In this document: piece after piece, positions 22,971 through 34,424 of the stretch
Numbering within the stretch: position 1 is the stretch's first letter
How the letters are laid out: the number at the start of each line of letters is the position of its first letter
DNA from: Vicia villosa
Lineage: Eukaryota > Streptophyta > Magnoliopsida > Fabales > Fabaceae
Direction: 5' to 3'
DNA: 64,000 nucleotides
Assembly: GCF_029867415.1 (NCBI RefSeq)
Contig: NC_081185.1
Location: 77,783,553 to 77,847,552 of the forward strand
Program-made: the position numbers and the translations under genes
Notes under the pieces: generated by a model
The model's database searches: none
Told to the model about the DNA's origin: nothing
The model's input: the letters and a program-made list of their open reading frames with translations, nothing else

Positions 22971-24195
22971 AAATTTCTAACCAATCTGAAAGGAAAAATT
23001 ATGAACCAAGTTCAACCAGAACACCAATAGCACAACTACTATGAATTGGGGAAACAAACATCAAGCTACTAACGATTTATGCACATATGAGCATCTACAT
23101 CCATTAATCTAATCACACCATTTCAAATCATAGTCAAAGAAAATATTTAAAAAAACAAGGAACCCCTAAGGCTCTAATAATATCTAACACCTTAGAGTGC
23201 ATTAATGCCTTACAAATCACAAAAAGATGGAAAGCCTTATTTATGACAATCAGTTATCATGTAATTTTAGAAGCAATTTCAAGTGTTTTCAGTACAATAA
23301 ATTACATGGTCTTACAAGAAAAACTAGCATTATATGAAAAAAGGAGAACATCTGTTAAAAGGGAAGAAAATAAGAAAGTTAAGAAGAAAATTCACCTCAA
23401 GCCACTAGAAAAACCGCGACACAATTTTGACAAATTGTGACGCAATCTTGACACTTTTTGGTGAATCGCAACACAATCAAAAGCTACAGTGTCACGATAT
23501 GTAGAGATTGTGATATGATTTATGTTGCGCTTAGACTCTTTAAAAAGGCAAAATTTCAACTTTTGGATGGTGTGAACTTTTTGGAGATCGTTTTTTTTTT
23601 TCAAAATCAGAGTTTGTAATAGAGGAAAAGTTGTTGAAGTTTGGAAATAATGCGTTTTGGATCGAATTCAAATTTTTTTCAGACGACAGAAAGATAAAAT
23701 GATGCATAATATATAAAATTACTAACAAACGATGCATCAATTAACTAAACTCAATTAACACGAGATGTTCGAAATGAACCTAATTAACCAAATTATTAGT
23801 CAAACATTATAGTTTTACATTGCTAAAGCCACCACAAAGAATGAACGGATGATTAAATCTATCACAAACCTACACATATACAATAAATCTCTATAAGCAA
23901 GATAGAGACTTAGTCACATGTTATTCTAGAAACTAAACATGTAAAATTATATGTAAAAAAAATAAAAAAGATATGAAAATAGATATTATGCACCAGATTT
24001 GTATTAGTTTAGTGCATTCATCCCCGCTAACAATGTCTAAATATACCACCACCTTTTAATAGTCCATAATGGAAAGTCATTGAAAATGATTAGTTTCTAC
24101 CACTATATTCACAAAAATTTGCAGTGTTTTTGATACAGCGGATAATTACAGACAATACTAAAACTAAAAAGCCAATCGCTTCAACAACCCAAATT
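22967..24195. other. Intergenic, no feature recognised
   Basis: AT-rich sequence. A weakly repetitive patch near 23400-23530 contains GCGACACAATTTTGACAAATT-like phrases, but no gene, terminal repeat or RNA can be supported. Confidence 0.5.
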
Positions 24196-24199
24196 TGAA

Positions 24200-24490
24200 T
24201 CTTGATTTATTTCTTGTGTTGTAACCAGCTCAAAAAGTTGTCAATCTTAAAGATCTTCTTTATATTTTGATGAAGCACCTTCCCATTACCAAAGTACTCT
24301 GAATTTCCATCTATAAATATCTTTACTCTATCCTATCAAATATCCTTTTTTCGAGTCTTTGAACTACTAAAGGTGTTAAAAACTCCAAAAACTTTGTATG
24401 CATCGATCTTTGCTCAATCCTATCGAAGTGTATTGGTCAAAAAGTACAAGTGTGCATGTCCTCCCTTAGTAGGTTCATAACATACTATGG
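24200..24490 (-). pseudogene. Coding-like remnant, unidentified
   Basis: One minus-strand frame, broken by four stops, reads EPTKGGHAHLYFLTNTLR, then AKIDAYKVFGVFNTF, then VKIFIDGNSEYFGNGKVLHQ and KKIFKIDNFLSW. The amino-acid composition is protein-like through all stops in a single frame, which is unusual for random AT-rich DNA. I do not recognise the family; it could be a decayed host exon or a transposon remnant. Confidence 0.25.
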
Positions 24491-25167
24491 TGGTTAAGGC
24501 TCGCCCACTGTGGCGAGAAGCCCCGTACGGTGATATTTTGATGTGATTTAGGACATCTGCTCACGTGAGGTGAGAGGCTCTATTATTGAGTGGTGATGCT
24601 TGGTAGCAAGCGTATGATTACCGACGGTAGTATATTTAGACGGTAGTAACCATTATGCTCTTTTGAGGAGTTAAGAATATGTATTACTTAGGGTCTGTCT
24701 ATTCTCCTTGAGAGGAAATATATTTATAGAGGTCTTTAGAATCTATGATTTCCTCGGAAAGGGCCGCCGCTCACTTTTTCATTAGTGGACAGTTGAATAG
24801 CTATTTCCAAGAGAGTTGTGGGTCAGTTGATGACCTTGACTTTATCTCTGCACGAGAAATTTCATATCCCATGTTTCCCAGGTAGGAGCGTCAGAAGACT
24901 ACAGGGCGAGCCGATACCTCTCCTTTTGGGTGACATCTTATCGTCGCCTTTTCCGGGATGGTCTAAAAACATTTCCCCACGCGAGGCCTTTTGCAAAAGT
25001 AACACTACATAGTCCCTCAGGCATGAGGCCTTTGGTAGAAGACGGAGTGTCTTTTTAAGCACAAATAATGAGAGTATCCCATAACTGGTACTTCCTTTTA
25101 CGGGGTTTCAAGCTGCTCTACAAGATTCAACTAAAGAGTCACTAAGGCGAGGATTTGTTGGCCTGTA

Positions 25168-25850
25168 GAATCTAAATCGTTTGGATAGAAATTTACATAG
25201 CCTAGTTGACGAGACTACCATTCCCTCAGCTGAGTCGTTTGGCCTACTTGGCGAGACTTCCATCAATCCCTCAAGCATGACTTGCCATCCGGTCTCTCAG
25301 GTTGGACATTTGACACACCTCTTAGGCGTGAACATTCAGTTTTTTTTTCCGCATGAGGAGATACTATGTCCATCAGGAAACTGTATTATTGTGAGGAATC
25401 TAAGTCCCTCAGAAAGAAATGCTCATAGACTGGTTGACGAGACTAATAGTCCCTTAGGAGAGGCGTTTGACCTACGTTGGCGAGACTTCCATTGAGCCCT
25501 CGAGAAATACTTTCCATCAGGTCTATCAAGATGGACATCAATCGCCCTTCTTAGCCGTGGCTCTTGAGTTTTGTCTCGACCGAGGAGACACTAAGCCCCT
25601 CAGGAGAAAGTATTATCCTGAGAAATCTAAATCCCTCAGGTAGAAATTCTCATAGCCCAGCTGACGAGACTACCATTCCCTCAGGAAATGTGTTTGGCCT
25701 ACTTGGGCGGGACTTTTATTGAGACCTCAAGCAAGTCTTGCCACCAGGTCTCTCAGGATAGACATTTGTTGCGCCTCTTAGGAGTTACCCTTGAGTTTTA
25801 TCCTACTCGAGGAGACACTATGTCCCTTACGCGAGAGTCTAGGCAGCTTA
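25168..25850 (+). repeat. Tandem repeat, three copies of ~225-230 bp
   Basis: Three degenerate units start near 25168, 25395 and 25625. Shared landmarks are GACGAGACTA, TTGGCCTACTTGGCGAGACT, GGTCTCTCAGG and GAGGAGA(T/C)ACTATGTCC, with TCCCTCAG-like motifs recurring about every 40-60 bp. It is GC-richer than its surroundings. Similar phrases begin around 24480, so the block may be part of a larger retrotransposon LTR or UTR. No coding function is evident. Confidence 0.7.
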
Positions 25851-25896
25851 TCATTGCTGCCCTGAGGAGCAGCCAAGATCCTTACTATGAAGTCCC

Positions 25897-26046
25897 TAAT
25901 GAGATGTTTTCCGGAGGGCGCCAAAGATTTTCACAATGAAGTCCAATGATGAGATGTTTCCCCGAGGGGCGGTAAGGATCTTTGCCATGTAATTAGATAA
26001 TGAGATGTTTCCCCGTGAAGGGCGGCAAGGATTTTCGCTATGAAGT
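25897..26046 (+). repeat. Tandem repeat, three copies of ~65 bp
   Basis: Three units with the pattern AATGAGATGTTTCC(C)CG, then GGGCGGYAAGGAT, then TTTGCYATG, directly following the larger tandem block. They look like part of the same element. No gene is present. Confidence 0.7.
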
Positions 26047-26619
26047 CAAAGGCGGTTTCAAATTTATTTAGTTTCAAAGTTATTGTGTTTACATATCATT
26101 CATCATTGTGACAATTGTTTATTAAAGGAGAAAAAAGCCACTTTTCTAAGGTGGGTTTTATTGCTAGAAGAATTTGACCTCAAAATTTTAAATTAAAAAG
26201 GAGTGGAAATGTAGTGACATATCACATGTCATGATTATAAAACACCGAAACCAAAGAGGAAGCATAGTAGAAGAATTCATATACAAAAAGTTGTTTATGA
26301 TTTAAAATATCTCATGATTTGCTAACATATCAAATTGTTAAGCTCAAAATATAGAACCACAACATAAACATGGAAGTAGAGAAAAAGTTATATCATGATG
26401 TTAAAATCGTATCTTTAGGATGATCCATACATTTTCAAAATAGGGTGGATGGATTTATCAAGAGATGTGTGCATTGAAAAGAAGCAAGTAGTATACTATG
26501 ACCCTGTCATAACCCAACTAATGGAGGCCAACACATTGAATAAAGAACATTCGCAAAGGCCGGTATCTCATAGACGAATAAAATGCCTCTCCACAACATG
26601 GTAGAGGTCGAACCATTTG

Positions 26620-27320
26620 ACTGCATTAATTTGATGAACCTTGAACATAAATCTTATTGGGATATTAAATTCATGAATTTTGATTCAGCCACCCAAATAA
26701 GATTCAGTTACTTAAGTTGAATGAATTAAAGGAAATAATTCTAAGCAAGTATTATTGTTGGCTTAAATATGTATATGGTCCCTATAATATAAATAATCCG
26801 AAATTCGATTTATTTTCTATCAAAATTTTCTTTAAATAATAGTCATCCTAAATTTTTTCATCTATACTTTTAGCCCCCGTTTTCTATTACATGGACCTAC
26901 AGATGGCGATGGCGATGTTTTTAAAAAATTTGCTGAATAATCAACTACCATGCAATAAGTTGATTATTCAACATTTTTAAAAAAAAATTCCATCATAAAT
27001 CCACGTCAGCTTCCTTTAAACCAAATAGTCAACATGAATTAAAAATGTGAACGAAATGCTTTAAAAGGAATATTTTTATAAGAAAATTTTATAGAGATTA
27101 AAATCGCATTATGAGTTATTTACAGGGACCAACAATATCTTTAACTCAGTAATATTTAATTCTAATGGAAGAATTTTCTGAATAGACTCAAGCCTAAATT
27201 GTCAAGTCCCTTTGTGGTGAATGCTATGTTGCCCCATGGAGGTCTTGAACTACACGACTTAGAAACTTATACAATTCTCGTAGTGAATGTAAATAGGATC
27301 AAACCATATCATGAAGGCTA
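26620..27320 (+). pseudogene. Ty3-gypsy (Athila-like) integrase C-terminal remnant, interrupted
   Basis: Two plus-strand pieces. At about 26630-26755: LEHKSYWDIKFMNFD, which matches the ELEHKAYWAIKFLNFD motif of Athila-group integrases, followed by NELKEI after a stop. At about 27185-27320: NRLKPKLSSPFVVNAMLPHG and VNRIKPYHEG, matching the integrase tail GPF.V....PHGA..VNG.RLKPYHEG. Between them lies an insertion of about 400 bp (26758-27155). The fragment is heavily mutated, with no LTR or RT nearby. Confidence 0.7.
26758..27155. mobile_element. Short element with 'GGTCCCTNTAA' ends inside the gypsy remnant
   Basis: The left end reads GGCTTAAATATGTATATGGT then CCCTATAAT; the right end, inverted, reads GAGTTAAAGATATTGTTGGT then CCCTGTAAAT. 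The imperfect terminal inverted repeats (TTAAA.AT..T...GGTCCCT.TAA) and non-coding A/T-rich interior suggest a Mutator-like or other small non-autonomous element. Target duplications are not clear. Confidence 0.45.
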
Positions 27321-28046
27321 GATATCCAAAGATTTGTTTTTCAATAGGTAATGGTATAAATTACGGAACAAAAGGCTGCAATAAACGAACAATTACCTCT
27401 TCATACATGTTAGAGGTAAAATGTTCCAAAAATGAAAATTACAGGACGTAGATGAAACACTAACTTCTCTAGACTACTTTCAAGAGGATAACACCATAGT
27501 ACGGACACACTCGTCAAAATTGAAAATGCTACCCCTGAACAGTTTCTAATGTAGAAGTAGCGCGATTGAAGGTTTTCTAACGTAGAAGCAGCGTGATCGA
27601 AGGTTTTCTATCCGTTGTGTTGTGATTCTATTCCTTTTTTCTCTATGATTTGTTTGCTTTTCCCAAAAAGTCCAACATGTTTTGATTTTTCTTTCAAATT
27701 CTTACACACAATTTTTTTTTTTTACAAAATACACACAACCTCTTTATATTTCTCTATTGTTTTATTTATTGCTAGTTTCAACCCCTCTCTGTTTTAAGTG
27801 TTTATTTACTTATTGTTTATCTTAGTTTTAGTTTTTCGTTTGCATTTTAACAATTTTAAAAAATTTACATTTTGTTTCAAGTTTTATATTTCGTTTGCTT
27901 ATGATAAATAGAAATTGTTGAGCTTTAATATTTAGTTTTTTTTTCTGAAAATTTTATAACTGTTACATTGCTTAAATTTAAAAAAGAACTTTCTAGAGAG
28001 AGAGAGTCTTCCTTCTCTCTTCAGGGGCTTGTGCTAGGGCTCCGCC

Positions 28047-30068
28047 ATGGGGTCTAAAGAACCGGTGGGTTTGGGAGGTGAAAGGGGCTGGACCAAAGCA
28101 AGAAGTTTTAGGAGTGGGTGGAAGAACGGCGGGAAGTGGGATATAGAAGGAGGTAGGCGAAAACAAGGGAGGGTTGGTGATTTGAAGAGCACGATAACAT
28201 CGTTCTTTATAAAGTCTTTCAGTGACAAATGGAAAGCGAAAGACTTATTCTTCGAATTTAAAGAGTTTGGAGAGATTGATGAGGTGGTCATCCCGCCCAA
28301 GAGAGACAAATACGGTAGGAGGTATGGCTTTGTTCGTTTCCTTAACGTGGAGGATGTGAAGCTTTTATCCATAAAAATGGACAACGTGATGTTAGATGGT
28401 AAGAAGATTTTTGCTAACATTCCAAGGTTTGAAAGAGGAACAAGGGATTCTGAGTCGGTTGTGAGGAAGCAGGGAGTGTGGAGCAGAAAGGCGAATGCAG
28501 GAAAGGTCAGTGGAGGGGGAGGTAGTACGCTACGTGGTCATGGTTATGGTGGTTGGGTTGGCAACAGGTCTTTTGTGGAGGTTCTTCAAAATAAAAAAAG
28601 CGGAGAGGGTGGCGATAGACTTGGGGGTATCAATAAAGTAATGCATTATACTCCTCATCAAGAAGACATTATCAGGTTCAAAAGTGCTTTTACGGCGGTG
28701 GTTTCCCATTCAGAAGAGGTGTTTAGTCTGAAGAGGAAGTTTTTGGAAGAAGGCTTATTTTCCATAAGAGTCACGATTTTGGGCCCAAACTTATGCTTGT
28801 TAGAAGATCTGGTTAGTGGTGATACGGAGGCTTTTGTCTCGGAAAAGAAGGAGTGGTGGTCCCAATGGTTTAGCTCTATAAAACCATGGGAAGCGTCAGA
28901 CGTGGATCATGAGAGGTTTACTTGGCTGAGGTTGATAGGGATCCCGTGTCATGCATGGGGCGAGAATTTGTTTAAAAGTATAGCGGGAAGTCGTGGGTCT
29001 TATATCAAGAGCGCAGAAGGAACTATGGCGAAAACCAGTATGGATGAGGCTAGGATTTTTATCAAAACAAATAGAAAGGTTTCCTTGAATGGAACATTCG
29101 ATCTGGTCATCGACGGCATATCGTATACCATTGGTGTCTTTGAAGATTGTGGGGTGGGTTTTGAGCTTCAGTCAGGTGGTTCTTCGTGGGATATGGGAGA
29201 GTCGGAGTCTGATTCTTCCTTGCGTGAAGACGTCGGAGAGGAAGAGGAGGCTATGGATAATAATTTGGAGGTTAGGGGCAGGAAGAAGGATGTAGCTGTT
29301 GATGGGACTACAGGAGGTTTTAATGAAGCGGTGGCAGAGAGATTGGTACAGGACCAGGTTTTTTCTTGTAATAAGGAGGGCTATAAGTCTATCAATAAAA
29401 AGGTAGATTTTGACTTACATGTATTAAGGGGTGTGGAGAGTTGTGCGGCAGTAAAGCAGGCGGCTATTAATGAAGGGTCATCAGACATGGAAATTTGTGA
29501 TGTCAGTAGAGTGGGGGAGTCGTGTGACAAGTGGGAGGGTATCAAAAAAGGGGAGAATGGGGTTTATGGGGGTATGGTTGAAGGCTTATTTCCTGCTGGG
29601 CCTGCTGATTTAGAGGCCCATTTAACTGACCCAATCTCTTTTGACCAAGCTTGTTGCCTAGTTTGTTCGGCCCCATTAAAAAAGAAAAAGAAGAAAAAAG
29701 TTGTGTGCGGGTTAGGCGAAAATGTCAATATTTCTTCTTCCTACTTTGCTTGCATTGGACCGAGAGCTAACACTGCCGCGAACAAGAGCGAAGAATTGAG
29801 TTCTTCTCCTGATTCTATTGAAGACCCGAATTCCCCAGGTGAGTCTATTTCTGTTTGTCAATCTGTGGATGATTCTGATATAGTCAGATGCAATTCTAGG
29901 CTGGTGGGTAAAACCTTGGCAGGAAGTAAGATATGGTCTTCGATTGCGAAATTGGGTGTGGTGAGTGAGAAAGAAAACTGTGTCTTAGAGAAGCAGATCG
30001 AGCAAATGGAGTTGAGGGACAAAGAGGGGGTGTGTGGGCAGAGGGAGAAACTTAGAATTTTTCCATGA
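28047..30068 (+). CDS. LINE B2 ORF1, RRM-containing nucleic-acid-binding protein
   Basis: Uninterrupted 673-codon frame. Residues about 50-130 form an RNA-recognition motif: TSFFIKSFSDKWKAKDLF, FGEIDEVVIP, then YGRRYGFVRFLNVEDVKLL and DGKKIFANIPRFER (RNP-like strands). A second globular part (about 200-380) includes FTWLRLIGIPCHAWGENLF, a motif typical of plant L1 ORF1/DUF4283-type proteins. The C-terminal half is acidic and low-complexity, with a Lys run (KKKKKKK). Such proteins coat LINE RNA. ATG at 28047 follows a GC-richer leader; an upstream ATG in this frame is not seen. The stop overlaps the probable ORF2 start as ATGA (30065-30068). Confidence 0.88.
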   Translation: MGSKEPVGLGGERGWTKARSFRSGWKNGGKWDIEGGRRKQGRVGDLKSTITSFFIKSFSDKWKAKDLFFEFKEFGEIDEVVIPPKRDKYGRRYGFVRFLNVEDVKLLSIKMDNVMLDGKKIFANIPRFERGTRDSESVVRKQGVWSRKANAGKVSGGGGSTLRGHGYGGWVGNRSFVEVLQNKKSGEGGDRLGGINKVMHYTPHQEDIIRFKSAFTAVVSHSEEVFSLKRKFLEEGLFSIRVTILGPNLCLLEDLVSGDTEAFVSEKKEWWSQWFSSIKPWEASDVDHERFTWLRLIGIPCHAWGENLFKSIAGSRGSYIKSAEGTMAKTSMDEARIFIKTNRKVSLNGTFDLVIDGISYTIGVFEDCGVGFELQSGGSSWDMGESESDSSLREDVGEEEEAMDNNLEVRGRKKDVAVDGTTGGFNEAVAERLVQDQVFSCNKEGYKSINKKVDFDLHVLRGVESCAAVKQAAINEGSSDMEICDVSRVGESCDKWEGIKKGENGVYGGMVEGLFPAGPADLEAHLTDPISFDQACCLVCSAPLKKKKKKKVVCGLGENVNISSSYFACIGPRANTAANKSEELSSSPDSIEDPNSPGESISVCQSVDDSDIVRCNSRLVGKTLAGSKIWSSIAKLGVVSEKENCVLEKQIEQMELRDKEGVCGQREKLRIFP

Positions 30069-33000
30069 ATCTTATGTCATATAACATAAGAGGGGGGGAT
30101 GTCTACTAAGAGGAAGAGAGTCAGTTTCTTGATCAAGGCTAAAAATATTGATGTTTGCTTCATTCAAGAAACAAAATTATCCAGCTTTAATGATTCTTTA
30201 GCAGGGGCTTTTTGGGGTAGTTGTGATGTGGAATGGACGGCGAGCAACTCAGTGGGAGCAGCAGGTGGAATGGTGATACTGTGGAGGAAGGGTGTTTTTA
30301 CAGTTAACTTCAGTTTTATTGGTATTGGTTTTGTTGGTATTAATGTCATGTGGAAGAATAAAGTTTACAATTTGGTCAATATCTATGCTCCTTGCAATGT
30401 TTTAGAGAGGCGCTCGGTGTGGTCCACCTTGTTGCTGTGTAGGCAGCGTCGAGGGTTAGAGGATTGGTGTTTAGGGGGGGATTTTAACGAAGTGTTACAT
30501 GAGGATGAAAGAATAGGTGTGGGCGGAAACAAGCAAGCTAGGGGAATGGAAGATTTCCGGAGTTTTGTGGAGGATATGGAGTTGGTTGATGTGAATTGTG
30601 TGGGAGGTAGGTTCACATGGTTTAAGGATAACGGCAAAGCAATGAGTAGACTTGATAGGTTTTTATTATCAAGGAACGTTGAGGAGGAGTGGGGGGTGAT
30701 TGATCAACGTATAGAGAAGAGGGACATTTCGGATCATTCGCCTATCCGTTTGAATGTAGGGAATATCGATTGGGGGCCTAAACCCTTTAGGTTCAACAAC
30801 GCTTGGTTCAAACAAGAGGGGCTTATGGAGTTTATTGAAGAGGAATGGGGTAAGTTGAGTTTTAAGGGGCGGGGGGACTTTGTGTTGTGTGCAAAACTTA
30901 AAGCCTTGAAGGAGAAGCTTCGTATTTGGAATAGGGAGGTGTTCGGGTGGATAGATCTAAAGATGGAGGAGGAGGTGGAGACAATTAATGAGTTGGATAG
31001 GTTGATGGTGGATAATCTTGGTGGGTTCATTGATCCTTTGGTTCATGATAGAAGAGAAGCAAGTAAGGAGCTATGGAAACATTTGCAAATAAAGGAGTCA
31101 ATGCTACGGCAAAAATCTAGGAATCTATGGTTGAAAGAAGGTGACAAAAACTCTAGATTTTATCACAACGCAATCAAAGAAAGACAAAGACGGAACGTTA
31201 TCACGTTGTTAGTAGGCGAGAATGGTTTAGTAGAAGGGGTGGAAAATATTAAAAATGAGGTGAGAAATCATTTTCATTCGGGGTATAAGGAAGAGGATTC
31301 ATCTAGACTGGTGCCGGAAGGTGTTGATCTTAAAAGATTGTCCGAGGAGGATGCGGGGTTGTTGGAAAGTAGTTTCTCGGAAGAGGAGGTGAGAGAGGCC
31401 GTGTGGTCTTGTGATGGTAATAAAAGTCCCAGGCCGGATGGGTTTTCTCTAGAGTTCTTCAAAGTGTGTTGGAATGTGATTAAGGAGGACGTGTTGTTGT
31501 TTGTGAGGGATTTTCATGGGAAGGCTACTCTTACTAAAGCTTGTACATCCTCTTTTATAACGCTTGTGCCAAAGGTGTCTAATCCTCAATCCTTGAATGA
31601 GTTTAGGCCTATTTGTCTAGTAGGTAGCTTGTACAAGATACTTGCAAAATTGGTGGCGGCTAGGTTGAAACGTGTTATTGGGAATTAGGAATCAAACGGC
31701 TTTCATTTCCGGGAGGAATATTTTGGATGGGGTGCTTGTGGTGAATGAAGCTTTGGACCTAGCTAAAAGAGAGAAGAGAGGATGTGTGGTGTTAAAAGTC
31801 GATTTTGAAAAGGCTTATGATAGAGTTAGTTGGAACTTTGTTAGATATGTCTTAAGGAAGATGGGGTTTGGTGATCGGTGGATGAGTTGGATGGAGGGGA
31901 GTATTTTTACCAACCATTTATCTATCCTTGTGAATGGTAGTGCTACGAAGGATTTTTCGGTAGAGAAAGGCCATAGACAAGGAGACCCGCTATCCCCCTT
32001 TGTTTTTGTCCTTGTCATGGAGGTGCTAACCGCTTTAGTGAGAAAGTCAAAACAAATTGGAGAGTTTCAAGGGTTCAAGGTTAAAGATGAAGTTGAGGTG
32101 GACATACTCCAATTTGCGGATGACACGATATTCTTAGCCGAAGGAGATACCGAGAACTTATGGTGCATAAAGTCTATTCTTAGGGGCTTTGAATTAATGT
32201 CCGGTTCTAGAATTAATTTTCATAAAAGTAATGTTTATGGTGTGAACATGGGGGATGGTTACATGGAAGCCGCTTCATCCTTTCTTTCGTGTAAAGTTGG
32301 CCTTACTCCTTTCAAGTTTCTTGGTGTGAGGGTGGGCGGAGATCCGAGGAAGATATCTTTGTGGAAAGATTTATTGAATATGTTGAAAAGTAGGTTGGCC
32401 GTTTGGAAAGGGAGATTCTTAAACATGGCGGGTAGAGTTGTGTTGATTAATTCCGTCCTCAATGCGATCCCTCTTTACTCTCTATCTTTTTTTAAGGCCC
32501 CTAAAAAGGTCTTAAATGAGATTAGGTCCATCCAAAGTAGATTTCTTTGGAGTGGGACGGATCTCAAAAGATCTATTAGTTGGATTCCTTGGGATACGGT
32601 GTGTAAATCCCGTGAGGAGGGAGGTCTTGGAGTAAAAAATGTCGAAATAATGAATGTCGCTTTGATTAGTAAGTGGAAGTGGCGGTTGCTTGTGGAAAAG
32701 GAAGCGATATGGAGGGACATTATTAACGCTAGATACGACAACACAAGAATTAAGGTTCTAGTGGGAGACATTTCGGTGTTGGGTAGAAAGGATTCTATAT
32801 GGTGGAGAGATTTAATTTTGTCGGATAATTATGAGTATCTTCAAAACGAGCATTTTGCGAGAGCAATTGATTGTTCGGTAGGGAATGGAGAAGATATTCC
32901 TCTCTGGTATGCTTGTTGGTTAGGACCGGAAGCTCTAATGGAGGCTTTTCCGGAACTATTCCGTTCTGCTGTTAATCATTTGCAGGCTGTTAGTAAGGTA

Positions 33001-33783
33001 GGTACAGTGCACAATGGAAGATGGGTTTGGAGAGTTGATAATTTAGTGGCTGCATGCACTGGAGGAGTAATGCAGCAGCATCACTTTGTGGAGCTGGCCG
33101 AACTGCATTCTATTATGCAGAGGCTGCATATTAATGTCAGCAGCCAGGATAGTTTCACGTGGAAGTTGTGTGACGACGGCGTTTTCACGGTTCGCTCATG
33201 CTATGATCGCTTCAAAGCGAAGCTGTCCGGTCCTCCATTAGGCCAGGATATTGTAGCAACGCTGGCCCATTTGTGGAAGATTAAATCGCCTTCCAAAATC
33301 CTGTTTTTTTCGTGGCGGTTTATTCTTGGGAAATTGGCAACGAAGAACCAATTGGTGAGAAGGGGTATCCTAGTAGGAGGAGTGGAGTCAGCTTGTGTGT
33401 TTTGCCAATCGGAGGAGGAGACTCAAAATCACTTATTCGTGAATTGTCCGGTTTCTTTAGGAATTTGGAGGAAAATGTTTGGTTGGGTGGACCTTGGGTC
33501 TATAATGTCTTTGGAGGATTTTGTGTGTTTCTTCCACAATTGTGGTAAGATCAAGAACATTTCGAAGAGGGCTATTGGAGCGGTGGTTTGGCTCTCGACG
33601 GTGTGGAGTTTATGGCTCAAACGTAATGCTAGGATTTTCAAGAATGAGGCTTTTAGTTTTACCGAGTGCATATCGAATATTGTTTTCAATTCTTGGAGGT
33701 GGCTTAATTCTTTTTATAAGAAGGTTCCTTTTTGTAATTTTTATCATTGGAATATCCTACCACTATCGTGTTTTGAGGTGTAG
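30065..33783 (+). pseudogene. LINE B2 ORF2 (endonuclease, reverse transcriptase), two frameshifts
   Basis: The likely start is the ATG at 30065 (MNLMSYNIRGG), one base off the downstream frame because of the G7 run at 30092-30098. From 30099 the endonuclease shows CFIQETKL, LGGDFNEVL, SRLDRFLLS and ISDHSPIRL. The reverse transcriptase shows KSPRPDGFSL (usual GPDG), FRPICLVGSLYKI, then a frameshift near 31680, VDFEKAYDRVSWNF, GHRQGDPLSPF and the catalytic LQFADDTIFL. It ends with FTVRSCYDRF and zinc-binding CVFCQSEEETQNHLFVNC. Apart from the two shifts it is open for about 1230 codons, so decay is recent or the shifts are sequence errors. Confidence 0.9.
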
Positions 33784-33871
33784 GAACTTTCCTTGTGTTT
33801 CGGGGCGGAGTAACCCTTTTACTCCCCATCAATATATTGCTTATTAAAAAAAAAAAACTGTTACATTGTTT

Positions 33872-34424
33872 ATGATAAATATGAATTATGTGTGAATAAA
33901 ACTATGTACCAAAACGTGAATGGTTAATATAATAGAAATTAAAAGAGACTAAAGGAATGTTAACGAAGAAAGATGGAAATCTAGCTCAAATATAGTTCAA
34001 TAATTTTTTTTGCTTTCGCACTGGTTCGACCTACATAGTAGATCGATTAATCCGGCTTGTGCTATGGAGTCACGTGCACTAGCCAAACATTGTTTCTGCC
34101 AGGAATCGAACTCGGTATTCCCCGAATATCGTTCAATATTTAGATATTCAATAAATAAGGTTTGGGTCCAATGATCATTGAGTACTATTATTATTTTTAA
34201 TATGAGTCTTTCCATGTGTTATTGAAAATTTCTAGAACATGCATTAGTTAATACAGTTAACTGTATTGTAAATCACACGCAAGACAAATTTTTTGTGAAA
34301 TTAAAGGACCCTTAGGTATAGCTAAACTCTTTATTTGTTTTAAAATGTTGTAGTAATATAGGGAAATAATTTACCCTCTTTTGCTGTCATAATACTGATT
34401 GGTTGGAGATTTTTGTTTAATGCT
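33872..34424. other. Spacer between LINEs B2 and B3
   Basis: AT-rich except for a patch at 34010-34130 (GGTTCGACCTACATAGTAGA, CAGGAATCGAACTCGGTATT) that looks like part of another dispersed repeat. Its wording resembles tRNA-like T-arm sequence (GGTTCGA..., ATCGAACTC), but no cloverleaf can be drawn. No gene seen. Confidence 0.45.

Larger units (their letters stand above)
27975..33855 (+). mobile_element. LINE B2, near full-length group-B L1 element
   Basis: About 5.9 kb with a 5' leader, ORF1, ORF2 and a poly(A) tail (33846-33856). It is flanked by a target duplication AACTGTTACATTGYTTA at 27958-27974 and 33855-33871, with one C/T mismatch. The 5' leader has GA/CT-rich DNA (AGAGAGAGAGTCTTCCTTC). 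This is the most complete LINE in the window, but ORF2 needs two frame corrections. Its C-terminus is a zinc-binding domain without the RNase H seen in group A. Confidence 0.92.

Noticed and set aside
28034..33689. Many antisense frames opposite LINE B2
   Set aside because: Shadows of ORF1 and ORF2 caused by codon bias; none carries domain motifs.
34010..34130. Possible tRNA gene (GGTTCGA and ATCGAACTC words)
   Set aside because: No acceptor stem, D-arm or anticodon arm could be drawn; it looks like part of a dispersed repeat.
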